A DNA stretch of 6,515 bases from Mycobacteriaceae bacterium (GCA_019242135.1 JAFAWC010000663.1:1-6515), one strand, 5' to 3'. Positions 1 through 5,128 are shown, numbered from the stretch's first letter. Translations and numbers: made by a program. Notes: a model not told the origin generated them from the sequence alone.

Positions 1-1
1 C

Positions 2-559
2 TACGAGCGTGAGAAATCCGGCAAGGGGCAGGTCATCGACGCTGCCATGGTCGACGGTGTCAGCATCCTGGCGCAGATGCAGTGGACAATGAAAGCGGTC
101 GGCACGCTCTCCGATGACCGCGAATCCGGCCTGCTCGACGGCGGTGCGCCCTTCTACCGCACCTATGAGACCTCGGACGGCAAATACATGGCGGTCGGCG
201 CCATCGAACCGCAGTTCTTCGCCGAACTTCTTGCGGGGCTCGGCCTGAGCGCCGCTGACGTGCCCAATCAGCTGGACCGGGACTCGTTTCCCCAGATGCG
301 CAAACTATTCACGGAGCGGTTCGCCGCCAAGACGCGCGACGAGTGGACCGAGATCTTTGCCGGCACCGACGCGTGTGTTACGCCGGTGTTGACGTGGAGC
401 GAAGCCGCAGAAGGCGAACACCTGCGGGCGCGTTCCACGATCGTGCACCGGAATGGATTCGACCAGGCTGCGCCCGCCCCACGGTTCTCGCGCACCCCGG
501 CGGCCGACTTCGGTTCACCGCCGGCCGAGACCACTGCAGTGGCCGGAATCGGCTGGTAA
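2..559 (+). CDS. far: alpha-methylacyl-CoA racemase (CaiB/BaiF CoA-transferase family III), 3' part
   Basis: This is a 185-residue C-terminal fragment; the frame is open from base 2 and the start lies upstream of the window. Family enzymes interconvert (2R)- and (2S)-methylacyl-CoA so that methyl-branched fatty acids and sterol side chains can be beta-oxidised in the cytoplasm. Visible family landmarks are GKGQVIDAAMVDG (fragment residues 7-19), DGGAPFYRTYE (46-56), MAVGAIEPQFF (63-73), DACVTPVL and, near the end, APAPRFSRTP. Against the usual length of about 360 residues, the Glu of AIEPQ aligns roughly with the conserved Glu near position 241 of M. tuberculosis MCR. The catalytic His and the Asp of GDxGGG should lie before the window. 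The choice between far (Rv0855-like) and mcr (Rv1143-like) rests on the neighbours (SRPBCC gene, dapC, fadA, fadB), which favour far. The family call is firm; the gene symbol is an inference from synteny. Confidence 0.9.
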   Translation, partial: YEREKSGKGQVIDAAMVDGVSILAQMQWTMKAVGTLSDDRESGLLDGGAPFYRTYETSDGKYMAVGAIEPQFFAELLAGLGLSAADVPNQLDRDSFPQMRKLFTERFAAKTRDEWTEIFAGTDACVTPVLTWSEAAEGEHLRARSTIVHRNGFDQAAPAPRFSRTPAADFGSPPAETTAVAGIGW

Positions 560-615
560 TCAGTTAGCTGAACACGCCGAAACCGCGAAAGCTTCCCCGA
601 CCGCGGCAAAGTCAT

Positions 616-621
616 TACCCT
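616..621 (+). promoter_or_regulatory. possible -10 box of a leaderless SRPBCC transcript
   Basis: TACCCT fits the mycobacterial TAnnnT -10 pattern and ends seven bases before the GTG at 629, so transcription could start at or next to the start codon. The only purine-rich stretch (GAAGGGG, 623-629) runs into the GTG and is too close to act as a normal ribosome binding site. It is also partly folded into a small CCCT-CGA-AGGG hairpin (618-628). This is pattern matching only. Co-transcription with the racemase gene 69 bases upstream is the alternative. Confidence 0.3.
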
Positions 622-628
622 CGAAGGG

Positions 629-1090
629 GTGGCCTTACGCGCGTCGCGTGAAGTGTTGATCGATGCTCCGCCGGAGGCGATCCTGGATGCGCTTGCCGAC
701 ATCGAGTCGGTGCCACAGTGGTCCCCGCTGCACAAGCGCGTCGAGGTAGTCGACAAATACGACGACGGCCGCCCGCGCCACGTCAAGGTCCACTACAAGC
801 TGATGGGAATCACCGACAAGGAACTGCTCGAATACCACTGGGGCCGGGATTGGATGGTCTGGGACGCCGACGAGACGTTTCAGCAGCACGCCCAGCACGT
901 CGAGTACACCTTGAAACCCGAAGCCGGACAGACCCGGGTGCGCTTCGACATCACCATGGAGCTGAGAGCGCCGATCCCGGAGTTTTTGATGAAACGGGCG
1001 AAAAATTACGTTCTCGATGTCGCGACGGAAGGCCTGCGGCAACGTGTGTGTGGAAACGGCCGCGAATCCGGGGACCCCGAACCGAACTGA
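629..1090 (+). CDS. SRPBCC (START/Bet v1-like) family protein
   Basis: This is a 153-residue cytoplasmic protein with no signal peptide or membrane segment. It follows the polyketide-cyclase/SRPBCC pattern: an opening strand (ASREVLIDAPPEAIL, residues 5-19), the helix start VPQWSPLHKRVEVVD (28-42), a central sheet ending in QQHAQHVEYTL (85-95), strand TRVRFDITMEL (102-112), and a long C-terminal helix from about 115 to 140. This fold makes a hydrophobic cavity for lipids or other ligands; the ligand here is unknown. It resembles the Rv0857-type proteins beside far in M. tuberculosis, where as I recall there are two adjacent SRPBCC genes (Rv0856 and Rv0857); only one is seen here. GTG 629 is the only standard start in the open frame, which has a stop at 569-571, and it gives the M-A-x-R-A-S-R-E N-terminus I remember from homologues. 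It lies 69 bases after the racemase gene, so an operon is plausible. Confidence 0.85.
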   Translation: MALRASREVLIDAPPEAILDALADIESVPQWSPLHKRVEVVDKYDDGRPRHVKVHYKLMGITDKELLEYHWGRDWMVWDADETFQQHAQHVEYTLKPEAGQTRVRFDITMELRAPIPEFLMKRAKNYVLDVATEGLRQRVCGNGRESGDPEPN

Positions 1091-1588
1091 CTATCGCTGC
1101 AGCGACGCTGGCTCGGGCGCCGAACCCGACGTCACCCGGCGCTGCCGCTCGGCGGTGGCCAGGTAAAACGCCCACCCGAACGACGAGCTGGCGGTCAGCA
1201 CGAACAGCAAGTACAGCCACGCATGCCGAATGCCGCGTCGCCGGCCGTCGACGATGGCGAACAGCGGCAGCAGGATCAGGCTCATGACGTAGTAATCCGA
1301 GCTAGCCGAACTAGCTGCCCAATTCGCATAATTCAGCTCGACGAACTCGCGCCAGCTGCCGTGCTCGCCCCAGATCGGATTAGGAGTGCCGACCGCGTAT
1401 TGGTTGATGTAGCGAACGTTGCAGTAGTAGCCGATCGCGGTCGCCGCGATACCCGCGGTGTAGTAGACGACTTCGAGCAACGACACCTTCGGTCCCGTCA
1501 CCGGCTGCCTGAAGACGTGCGGATTGGACGCGACGATCCCGACCACGACCGCAATGGCGATGACCGCATGGACGATGAGCGCAATCAT
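1091..1588 (-). CDS. DUF2834 domain-containing membrane protein
   Basis: This is a 165-residue integral membrane protein of unknown function. Hydrophobic segments lie at about residues 2-20, 36-56, 99-114 and 122-145, predicting four transmembrane helices. The C-terminal half (about 78-147) matches my memory of DUF2834: WREFVELNYANW, a helix, then the DGRRRGIRHAWLYLL loop and a last helix. The N-terminal half contains VYYTAGIAATAIGYYCNVRYINQY. The tail after residue 148 is polar and probably cytoplasmic or disordered. The start is ATG 1586-1588; an in-frame TGA at 1622-1624 with no earlier start codon leaves no upstream alternative. A GAGGA sequence lies 15 bases upstream (complement of 1604-1608), rather far for a ribosome binding site. 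The gene diverges from tetR across a 70-bp region with palindromes, so the repressor may control it. It might work with the downstream oxidoreductase, for example in the membrane, but nothing in the sequence proves this. Confidence 0.8.
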   Translation of the reverse strand: MIALIVHAVIAIAVVVGIVASNPHVFRQPVTGPKVSLLEVVYYTAGIAATAIGYYCNVRYINQYAVGTPNPIWGEHGSWREFVELNYANWAASSASSDYYVMSLILLPLFAIVDGRRRGIRHAWLYLLFVLTASSSFGWAFYLATAERQRRVTSGSAPEPASLQR

Positions 1589-1614
1589 GTTGCCGCAGTC
1601 TGGTCCTCGGCACC

Positions 1615-1638
1615 AGTTATGTCAATATTGACATAACT
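1615..1638. promoter_or_regulatory. operator O1: perfect 24-bp palindrome, core GTCAATATTGAC
   Basis: Every base from 1615 to 1638 is symmetric about the 1626/1627 centre; the arms read AGTTATGTCAAT and its reverse complement. Perfect palindromes of this kind between a tetR gene and a divergent gene are the usual binding sites for TetR-family dimers. The same 12-bp core recurs at 2260-2271. The site covers the likely -35 region of tetR, which fits autorepression. The operator role is an inference; the symmetry is seen directly. Confidence 0.8.
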
Positions 1639-1641
1639 TCA

Positions 1642-1653
1642 TACGGTACCGTA
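1642..1653. promoter_or_regulatory. 12-bp palindrome TACGGTACCGTA overlapping the putative tetR -10 box
   Basis: This is a perfect palindrome centred at 1647/1648, 21 bp (two helical turns) from the O1 centre. TACCGT (1647-1652) inside it fits the TAnnnT -10 pattern and ends six bases before the tetR ATG at 1659. There is no ribosome binding site before that ATG, so a leaderless tetR mRNA is likely. The palindrome could be a second regulator site, or a by-product of promoter sequence. Confidence 0.5.
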
Positions 1654-1658
1654 CCCGC

Positions 1659-2270
1659 ATGGCCAGGCCGGCGCAGACCGCGCGCAGCGAGCGCACCCGC
1701 GAGGCGTTGCGGCGGGCGGCGTTGGTGCGTTTCCTCGCCCAGGGCGTCGAGGACACGTCGGCCGAGCAGATCGCCGCCGATGCCGGCGTCTCGCTGCGCA
1801 CCTTCTACCGCCACTTCGCCTCCAAACACGATCTGCTTTTCGCCGATTACGATGCCGGCTTGCACTGGTTCCGCAACGCGCTCGCCGGGCGACCGCCGAC
1901 CGAACCGGTCATCGAATCGGTCCAGGCGGCGATCTTCGCCTTTCCCTACGATGTTGACGCCGTTACGCAGATCGCCTCACTGCGGTCTTCGGAACTCGAC
2001 CCGGACCGGATCGTGCGGCACACTCGTCAGGTCGAGACCGACTTCGCAGAGGCCGTCGCCGAGCACCTTGAGCGTCGGCTCCCATCGGCAGATGGCGCCG
2101 ACGCCTCCATGCATGTCGCGGTCACCGCCCGGTGTATCGCCGCCGCGGTGTTCACCGCGATGGAGACCTGGATGCTCGGAGACGACAGATCGCTGGCCGA
2201 GCTGGCCCGCATGTGCAAAATCGCGCTCGGCTGGCTCGCTGCCGGCGACGCGATGTTTCGTCAATATTGA
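1659..2270 (+). CDS. TetR/AcrR family transcriptional regulator
   Basis: This is a 203-residue one-component repressor. The N-terminal DNA-binding domain is clear: helix 1 at about 11-28 (ERTREALRRAALVRFLAQG), then the helix-turn-helix at about 33-52 with TSAEQIAADAGVSLRTFYRHF, then SKHDLL (55-60), which is the family signature. Residues 65-200 are a helical ligand-binding and dimerisation domain with no recognisable subfamily. The length is typical. ATG 1659 is chosen because it gives the standard short N-terminal arm; with no ribosome binding site upstream, leaderless translation is likely. The C-terminal codons for Arg-Gln-Tyr and the TGA stop lie within the second operator copy (2256-2275). 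Being flanked by two copies of one palindrome, it most likely represses itself and the downstream FAD oxidoreductase, and possibly the divergent DUF2834 gene. The inducer is unknown; an oxidoreductase substrate or other lipophilic compound is a reasonable guess. Confidence 0.92.
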   Translation: MARPAQTARSERTREALRRAALVRFLAQGVEDTSAEQIAADAGVSLRTFYRHFASKHDLLFADYDAGLHWFRNALAGRPPTEPVIESVQAAIFAFPYDVDAVTQIASLRSSELDPDRIVRHTRQVETDFAEAVAEHLERRLPSADGADASMHVAVTARCIAAAVFTAMETWMLGDDRSLAELARMCKIALGWLAAGDAMFRQY

Positions 2271-2275
2271 CAAAA
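2256..2275. promoter_or_regulatory. operator O2: second copy of the TetR palindrome, over the tetR stop codon
   Basis: GTCAATATTGAC (2260-2271) is identical to the core of the 24-bp palindrome at 1615-1638. Flanking TTT (2256-2258) pairs with AAA (2273-2275), giving 20 bp with a single mismatched pair (C2259/A2272). The tetR TGA (2268-2270) lies inside it, and the oxidoreductase ATG is 27 bases beyond its right edge. TTGACA at 2267-2272 resembles a -35 hexamer, but I see no good -10 at the right distance. A second binding site for the same repressor, controlling the oxidoreductase separately, is the likely role. Confidence 0.72.
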
Positions 2276-2302
2276 GATGGACCCTCGTGGCACCGTCCGA
2301 CC

Positions 2303-3856
2303 ATGGCGGACTATGACGCGATCGTGGTCGGCGCGGGACACAACGGATTGACCGCCGCCGCCGTGCTGCAACGGGCCGGTTTGTCCACGCTGTGCCTGGA
2401 ATCCAAGCTGTACGCCGGCGGTATGGCGTCCACCGTGGAGCTCTTCGACGGATACCAGTTCGAGATCGCGGGCTCGCTGCAGCTCACCACCTCGGCGACC
2501 GTCAGCGCCGAACTCGGACTGGAGTGCCTGCCGACAGTCGACCTCGACGTGATGTCGGTGTCGCTGCGCGGCGTCGGAGACGAGCCGGTCGTCTACTACA
2601 CCGACCCGATGAAGCTGTTGACCCATCTCAACGAGGTACACGGCGCCGAGGCGGTCAACGGCATGGCCGGTCTGATGGCCTGGAGCCAGGCCCCGGCACG
2701 CGCGCTCGGCCGGTTCGACGCGGGTCGGCCGCCGAAGTCCCTGGACGAGATGTACGCGTGCGCGACCACCGAATTCGAGCGGTCGACGATCACCGACATG
2801 CTGTTCGGTTCCGTCAGCGAGGTGCTGGATCGGTATCTGCCGGACAAGGAAAAGCACGGTGCGCTGCGGGGCATGCTCGCCTTCCTCGCGGTCAACACCA
2901 CCTACCGTGGACCCGAAACTCCCGGGACTGCAGCCGCATTCGCGTTCGGGCTCGCGGTGCCCACCGAGGACGCGGTGCTGACAAAGAAGTTGCGCGGCGG
3001 CATTGGCGCGCTCACCCAGCATCTGATCGCGCGGTTCACCGGTGACGGGGGAGAGTTGTGGCTGCGCACCCCGGTGGCCGAGATCCTGGTGGACCAGCGC
3101 CGGGTCGCCGGCGTGCGCACCGAGGACGGTTCGGTTCTGCGGGCCCCGATCGTGGTCTCGGCTGTTGCACCGGATTTCACGCTGAACCGGCTCATCGACC
3201 CGAACGCGGTGCCCGCCGACGTTCGCGAACGGTTCTCGCGCACCGACCACCGCGGCAGCTATCTGCAGATGCACTTCGCCCTCGACGGCATCCCGGAGTT
3301 CGCCGCACCGTATGAACTTCTCAACGATCCCGTCATGCAGGCGAACATCGGTGTGTTCGCCACACCCGAAGAGCTCCAACAACAGTGGGAGGACTGCCGG
3401 CACGGAATCGTGCCCGCCGATCCCGCCGTCGCATTGCAGCTGCCCTCGGTGCACGACCCACAGCTGGCGCCCGAAGGCAAGCACGCGGCCTCGGCGTTCG
3501 CGCTGTGGTTCCCGATCGAGGGCGGCGACTACGGCCGCATGAAAACCGAGATGGGACAACGCGTGATCGACAAGCTGTCGCGCATCGCCCCGAACTTCGA
3601 ACGGCTCATCACCCGGCACACCACGTTCACGCCGCGCCACATGGGCACGATGTTCGGCGCCCCCGGCGGCGACTACTGCTACGGGCTGCTGCACCCCGAC
3701 CAGATCGGCGTGAACCGGCCGGGCCCGACCGGTTACGTGGATCAGCCGATCGGGATCGGCGGGCTCTACCTGGGCAGCGCCGGATGCTACGGCGGTCCGG
3801 GTATCACGTTCATCCCCGGCTACAACGCGGCCTGCGAAGCACTGCTCAGCGGCTGA
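2303..3856 (+). CDS. FAD-dependent oxidoreductase, phytoene desaturase/PYROXD2-like (COG1233 type)
   Basis: This is a 517-residue flavoprotein. The N-terminal Rossmann motif is GAGHNG (residues 10-15) followed by the ribose-binding Glu33 in CLE; the AGGMAS motif (38-43) follows, as in amine oxidase and phytoene-desaturase-like proteins. KKLRGGIGALTQHL leads into a central strand-rich region, and the C-terminal FAD motif GLYLGSAGCYGGPGITFIPG (487-506) is followed by YNAA. The length suits the family. Members desaturate, isomerise or oxidise lipophilic substrates such as carotenoids; the actinobacterial and PYROXD2-like branches mostly have unknown substrates. No other carotenoid gene is visible. 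The frame is open back to 2132, but ATG 2303 gives the canonical MADYDAIVVGAG start; TTG 2267 inside O2 is a poor alternative. No convincing ribosome binding site precedes 2303. The gap from the tetR stop is 32 bp, and O2 lies there, so repression by TetR is expected. The last 11 bases overlap the convergent dapC. Confidence 0.88.
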   Translation: MADYDAIVVGAGHNGLTAAAVLQRAGLSTLCLESKLYAGGMASTVELFDGYQFEIAGSLQLTTSATVSAELGLECLPTVDLDVMSVSLRGVGDEPVVYYTDPMKLLTHLNEVHGAEAVNGMAGLMAWSQAPARALGRFDAGRPPKSLDEMYACATTEFERSTITDMLFGSVSEVLDRYLPDKEKHGALRGMLAFLAVNTTYRGPETPGTAAAFAFGLAVPTEDAVLTKKLRGGIGALTQHLIARFTGDGGELWLRTPVAEILVDQRRVAGVRTEDGSVLRAPIVVSAVAPDFTLNRLIDPNAVPADVRERFSRTDHRGSYLQMHFALDGIPEFAAPYELLNDPVMQANIGVFATPEELQQQWEDCRHGIVPADPAVALQLPSVHDPQLAPEGKHAASAFALWFPIEGGDYGRMKTEMGQRVIDKLSRIAPNFERLITRHTTFTPRHMGTMFGAPGGDYCYGLLHPDQIGVNRPGPTGYVDQPIGIGGLYLGSAGCYGGPGITFIPGYNAACEALLSG

Positions 3857-3858
3857 GC
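3844..3858. terminator. small hairpin over the two convergent stop codons (possible weak bidirectional terminator)
   Basis: GCTCAG (3844-3849), loop CGG, CTGAGC (3853-3858) form a perfect 6-bp stem. The left arm contains the dapC stop (TCA, read TGA on the minus strand, 3846-3848) and the right arm contains the oxidoreductase stop (TGA, 3854-3856). No T-run follows on either strand, so if it terminates at all it is not a classic intrinsic terminator. The symmetry is seen; the function is inferred. Confidence 0.35.
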
Positions 3859-5015
3859 GTCGAAAGCCTCCGCAGCGCCTCGTCGAGGGTGTCGTCCTTC
3901 TTGCAGAACGTGAAACGCACCAGATGATTCCACGTCGCGCCATGCGCACCGTCGGGATCACAGAACGCCGACAGCGGGATCGCCGCCACACCCGTGCGGT
4001 GCGGCAACTCGGCGCAGAACGTGGTGCTGTCGGTGTAGCCGAGTGGCCGCGGGTCGGCGCACAGGAAATAGGTGCCGCCGCTGTGGTGGACGTTGAAACC
4101 GATCGCCGCCAGCCCGGCCGCGAGCCGATCACGCCGGGCCTGCAACGTCTTTCGCAGCGCGCCCACCCAGTCTTGCTGGGTGGCCAGCGCCAGCGCGACG
4201 GCCGGCTGAAACGGTGCACCGCCGACATAGCTGAGGAACTGCTTGGCCGCACGCAGCCCGGCGATGAGATCGGCCGGCCCGCAGGCCCAGCCGATCTTCC
4301 ACCCGGTGCAGTTGAACATCTTGGCGGCACTGGAGATCGTGACCGTGCGCTCGGCCATTCCGGGGAATCCGGCCAGCGGACGATGCCGCGCTTCGTCGAA
4401 CACCAGGTGCTCGTAGACCTCGTCGGTGATCACCAGCAGATCCGCTTCGACGGCGACCTCAGCGATCGCGGTCAGTTCGGTCTCGCGCAGCACCGCCCCT
4501 GTCGGGTTGTGTGGCGAGTTGATGATCAGCGCCGTCGTCCGGGGGCTTACGGCGCGGCGCAACGCGTCGAGGTCGACGGCGAAGCCGCGGCCGTCGGGGA
4601 CGAGCGGCACGCTCCGGCGGTGCGCCTGGGCCATCGCGAGCACCGGCGCGTAGGAGTCGTAGTACGGCTCGACGAGCAACACCTCCGAGCCGGGCTCCAC
4701 GAGCCCGATCACCGCCGCGGCGATGGCCTCGGTGGCGCCGACGGTGACCAGCACCTCGTGCTGCGGGTCGTAGCTGACCCCGTATTTGAGGTGCCGGTCG
4801 GCCGCGATCGCCTCCCGCAACGCGGCGATGCCGAGCCCGGGCGGGTACTGGTTGACCCCGTCGGCGATAGCCTGCCGGGCGGCCTCGAGCATCGCCGGCG
4901 GGCCATCCTCGTCGGGGAAACCCTGGCCGAGGTTGACGGCCCCGATCCGGGCGGCCAGCGCCGACATCTCGGCGAACACCGTGGTGGCGTAGGGCCGCAA
5001 CCGCGAAACCGTCAT
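3846..5015 (-). CDS. dapC: PLP-dependent class I/II aminotransferase (DapC-type, putative N-succinyldiaminopimelate aminotransferase)
   Basis: This is a 389-residue fold-type I aminotransferase. Visible active-site features are [13 protein letters not shown] (28-40), NQYPPGLG (55-62), NSPHNPTG (166-173, Asn170), TDEVYEHL (197-204, Asp198 and Tyr201 contacting PLP), [16 protein letters not shown] (228-243, Lys232 forming the Schiff base), and HLVRFTF (364-370, Arg367 for the substrate carboxylate). All key residues are present. It closely resembles M. tuberculosis Rv0858c, annotated DapC and assigned to the lysine/meso-diaminopimelate pathway; such sequences are also close to methionine and kynurenine aminotransferases, so the substrate is not settled by sequence. 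ATG 5013-5015 gives the [10 protein letters not shown] start known from homologues, with only a weak AGGCGG before it. The gene diverges from fadA over 163 bp and overlaps the FAD oxidoreductase by 11 bp at the 3' end. Confidence 0.9.
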   Translation of the reverse strand: MTVSRLRPYATTVFAEMSALAARIGAVNLGQGFPDEDGPPAMLEAARQAIADGVNQYPPGLGIAALREAIAADRHLKYGVSYDPQHEVLVTVGATEAIAAAVIGLVEPGSEVLLVEPYYDSYAPVLAMAQAHRRSVPLVPDGRGFAVDLDALRRAVSPRTTALIINSPHNPTGAVLRETELTAIAEVAVEADLLVITDEVYEHLVFDEARHRPLAGFPGMAERTVTISSAAKMFNCTGWKIGWACGPADLIAGLRAAKQFLSYVGGAPFQPAVALALATQQDWVGALRKTLQARRDRLAAGLAAIGFNVHHSGGTYFLCADPRPLGYTDSTTFCAELPHRTGVAAIPLSAFCDPDGAHGATWNHLVRFTFCKKDDTLDEALRRLSTLSR

Positions 5016-5062
5016 AGCCGCCTATCTTGCCAACAACGCCGCGCTCGCATTCGGCACCAACG

Positions 5063-5108
5063 CTCCCGCTCCGGCCCAACCAACCTCTCCCGCTCCGGCC
5101 CAACCAAC
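5063..5108. repeat. 22-nt perfect tandem direct repeat, period 24
   Basis: Bases 5063-5084 and 5087-5108 are identical over 22 nt (beginning CTCCCGCTCCGG, ending CCCAACCAAC), separated by two bases (CT). A weaker third relative, GGCACCAAC, ends at 5061. Each unit ends in the AACCAAC half-site, so the duplication multiplies a putative regulator site upstream of fadA. It may have arisen by replication slippage. Confidence 0.85.
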
Positions 5109-5125
5109 AGGTTGGTTTAACCAAC
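5102..5125. promoter_or_regulatory. putative fadA operator: AACCAAC / GTTGGTT / AACCAAC cluster
   Basis: AACCAAC (5102-5108), two bases, GTTGGTT (5111-5117), one base, AACCAAC (5119-5125). The middle element can pair with either neighbour to form an inverted repeat with 7-bp arms. This is the kind of dyad bound by TetR-type regulators of fatty-acid degradation. It lies just upstream of a possible -10 box (TAGGCT, 5129-5134), so bound protein would block RNA polymerase. The core differs from GTCAATATTGAC, so the local TetR protein is probably not the one that binds here. Confidence 0.6.
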
Positions 5126-5128
5126 TGC

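Larger units (their letters stand above)
1589..1658. promoter_or_regulatory. divergent promoter region of the DUF2834 gene and tetR
   Basis: This 70-bp stretch separates the divergent DUF2834 and tetR genes. Its right half (about 1615-1645) is clearly richer in A+T than the surrounding coding DNA. It holds a 24-bp perfect palindrome (1615-1638) and a 12-bp perfect palindrome (1642-1653). Because the long palindrome is symmetric, it supplies a TTGACA -35-like hexamer on both strands: + at 1628-1633 and - at 1625-1620. No TAnnnT box at good spacing was found on the minus strand for the DUF2834 gene. Confidence 0.7.

Noticed and set aside
1094..1105. Palindrome TCGCTGCAGCGA as an intrinsic terminator
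   Set aside because: It can form only a 4-bp stem with a 4-nt loop and has no T-run; it is coding sequence of the DUF2834 tail.
1223..1636. Plus-strand frames over the DUF2834 gene (718-1287 and 1223-1636)
   Set aside because: They show no family features. The minus-strand frame has clear membrane segments and a DUF2834 pattern, so it is the real gene.
2132..2302. Upstream extension of the FAD oxidoreductase in the same frame
   Set aside because: It lies inside tetR and O2, is arginine-rich, and would place about 57 residues before the Rossmann fold that normally starts a few residues from the N-terminus.
2267..2302. TTGACA at 2267-2272 as the -35 of an oxidoreductase promoter
   Set aside because: No TAnnnT box lies 16-19 bases downstream. 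The hexamer is part of the operator palindrome, so the match alone is not enough to call a promoter.
2261..4330. Long 689-codon minus-strand open frame opposite the FAD oxidoreductase and reaching into dapC
   Set aside because: It is arginine- and proline-rich with no recognisable domain, and lies antisense to a well-supported flavoprotein and out of frame with dapC. It is typical of spurious open frames in high-G+C DNA.
5063..5108. Possible CRISPR or phage attachment repeat
   Set aside because: There are only two copies, a 2-nt gap instead of a spacer, and no cas or integrase gene. A slippage-type tandem repeat within a promoter explains it better.
3924..5120. 398-codon plus-strand open frame opposite dapC
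   Set aside because: The composition is biased (Arg, Gly, Asp, His) with no domain, and it is fully antisense to an aminotransferase with an intact active site.
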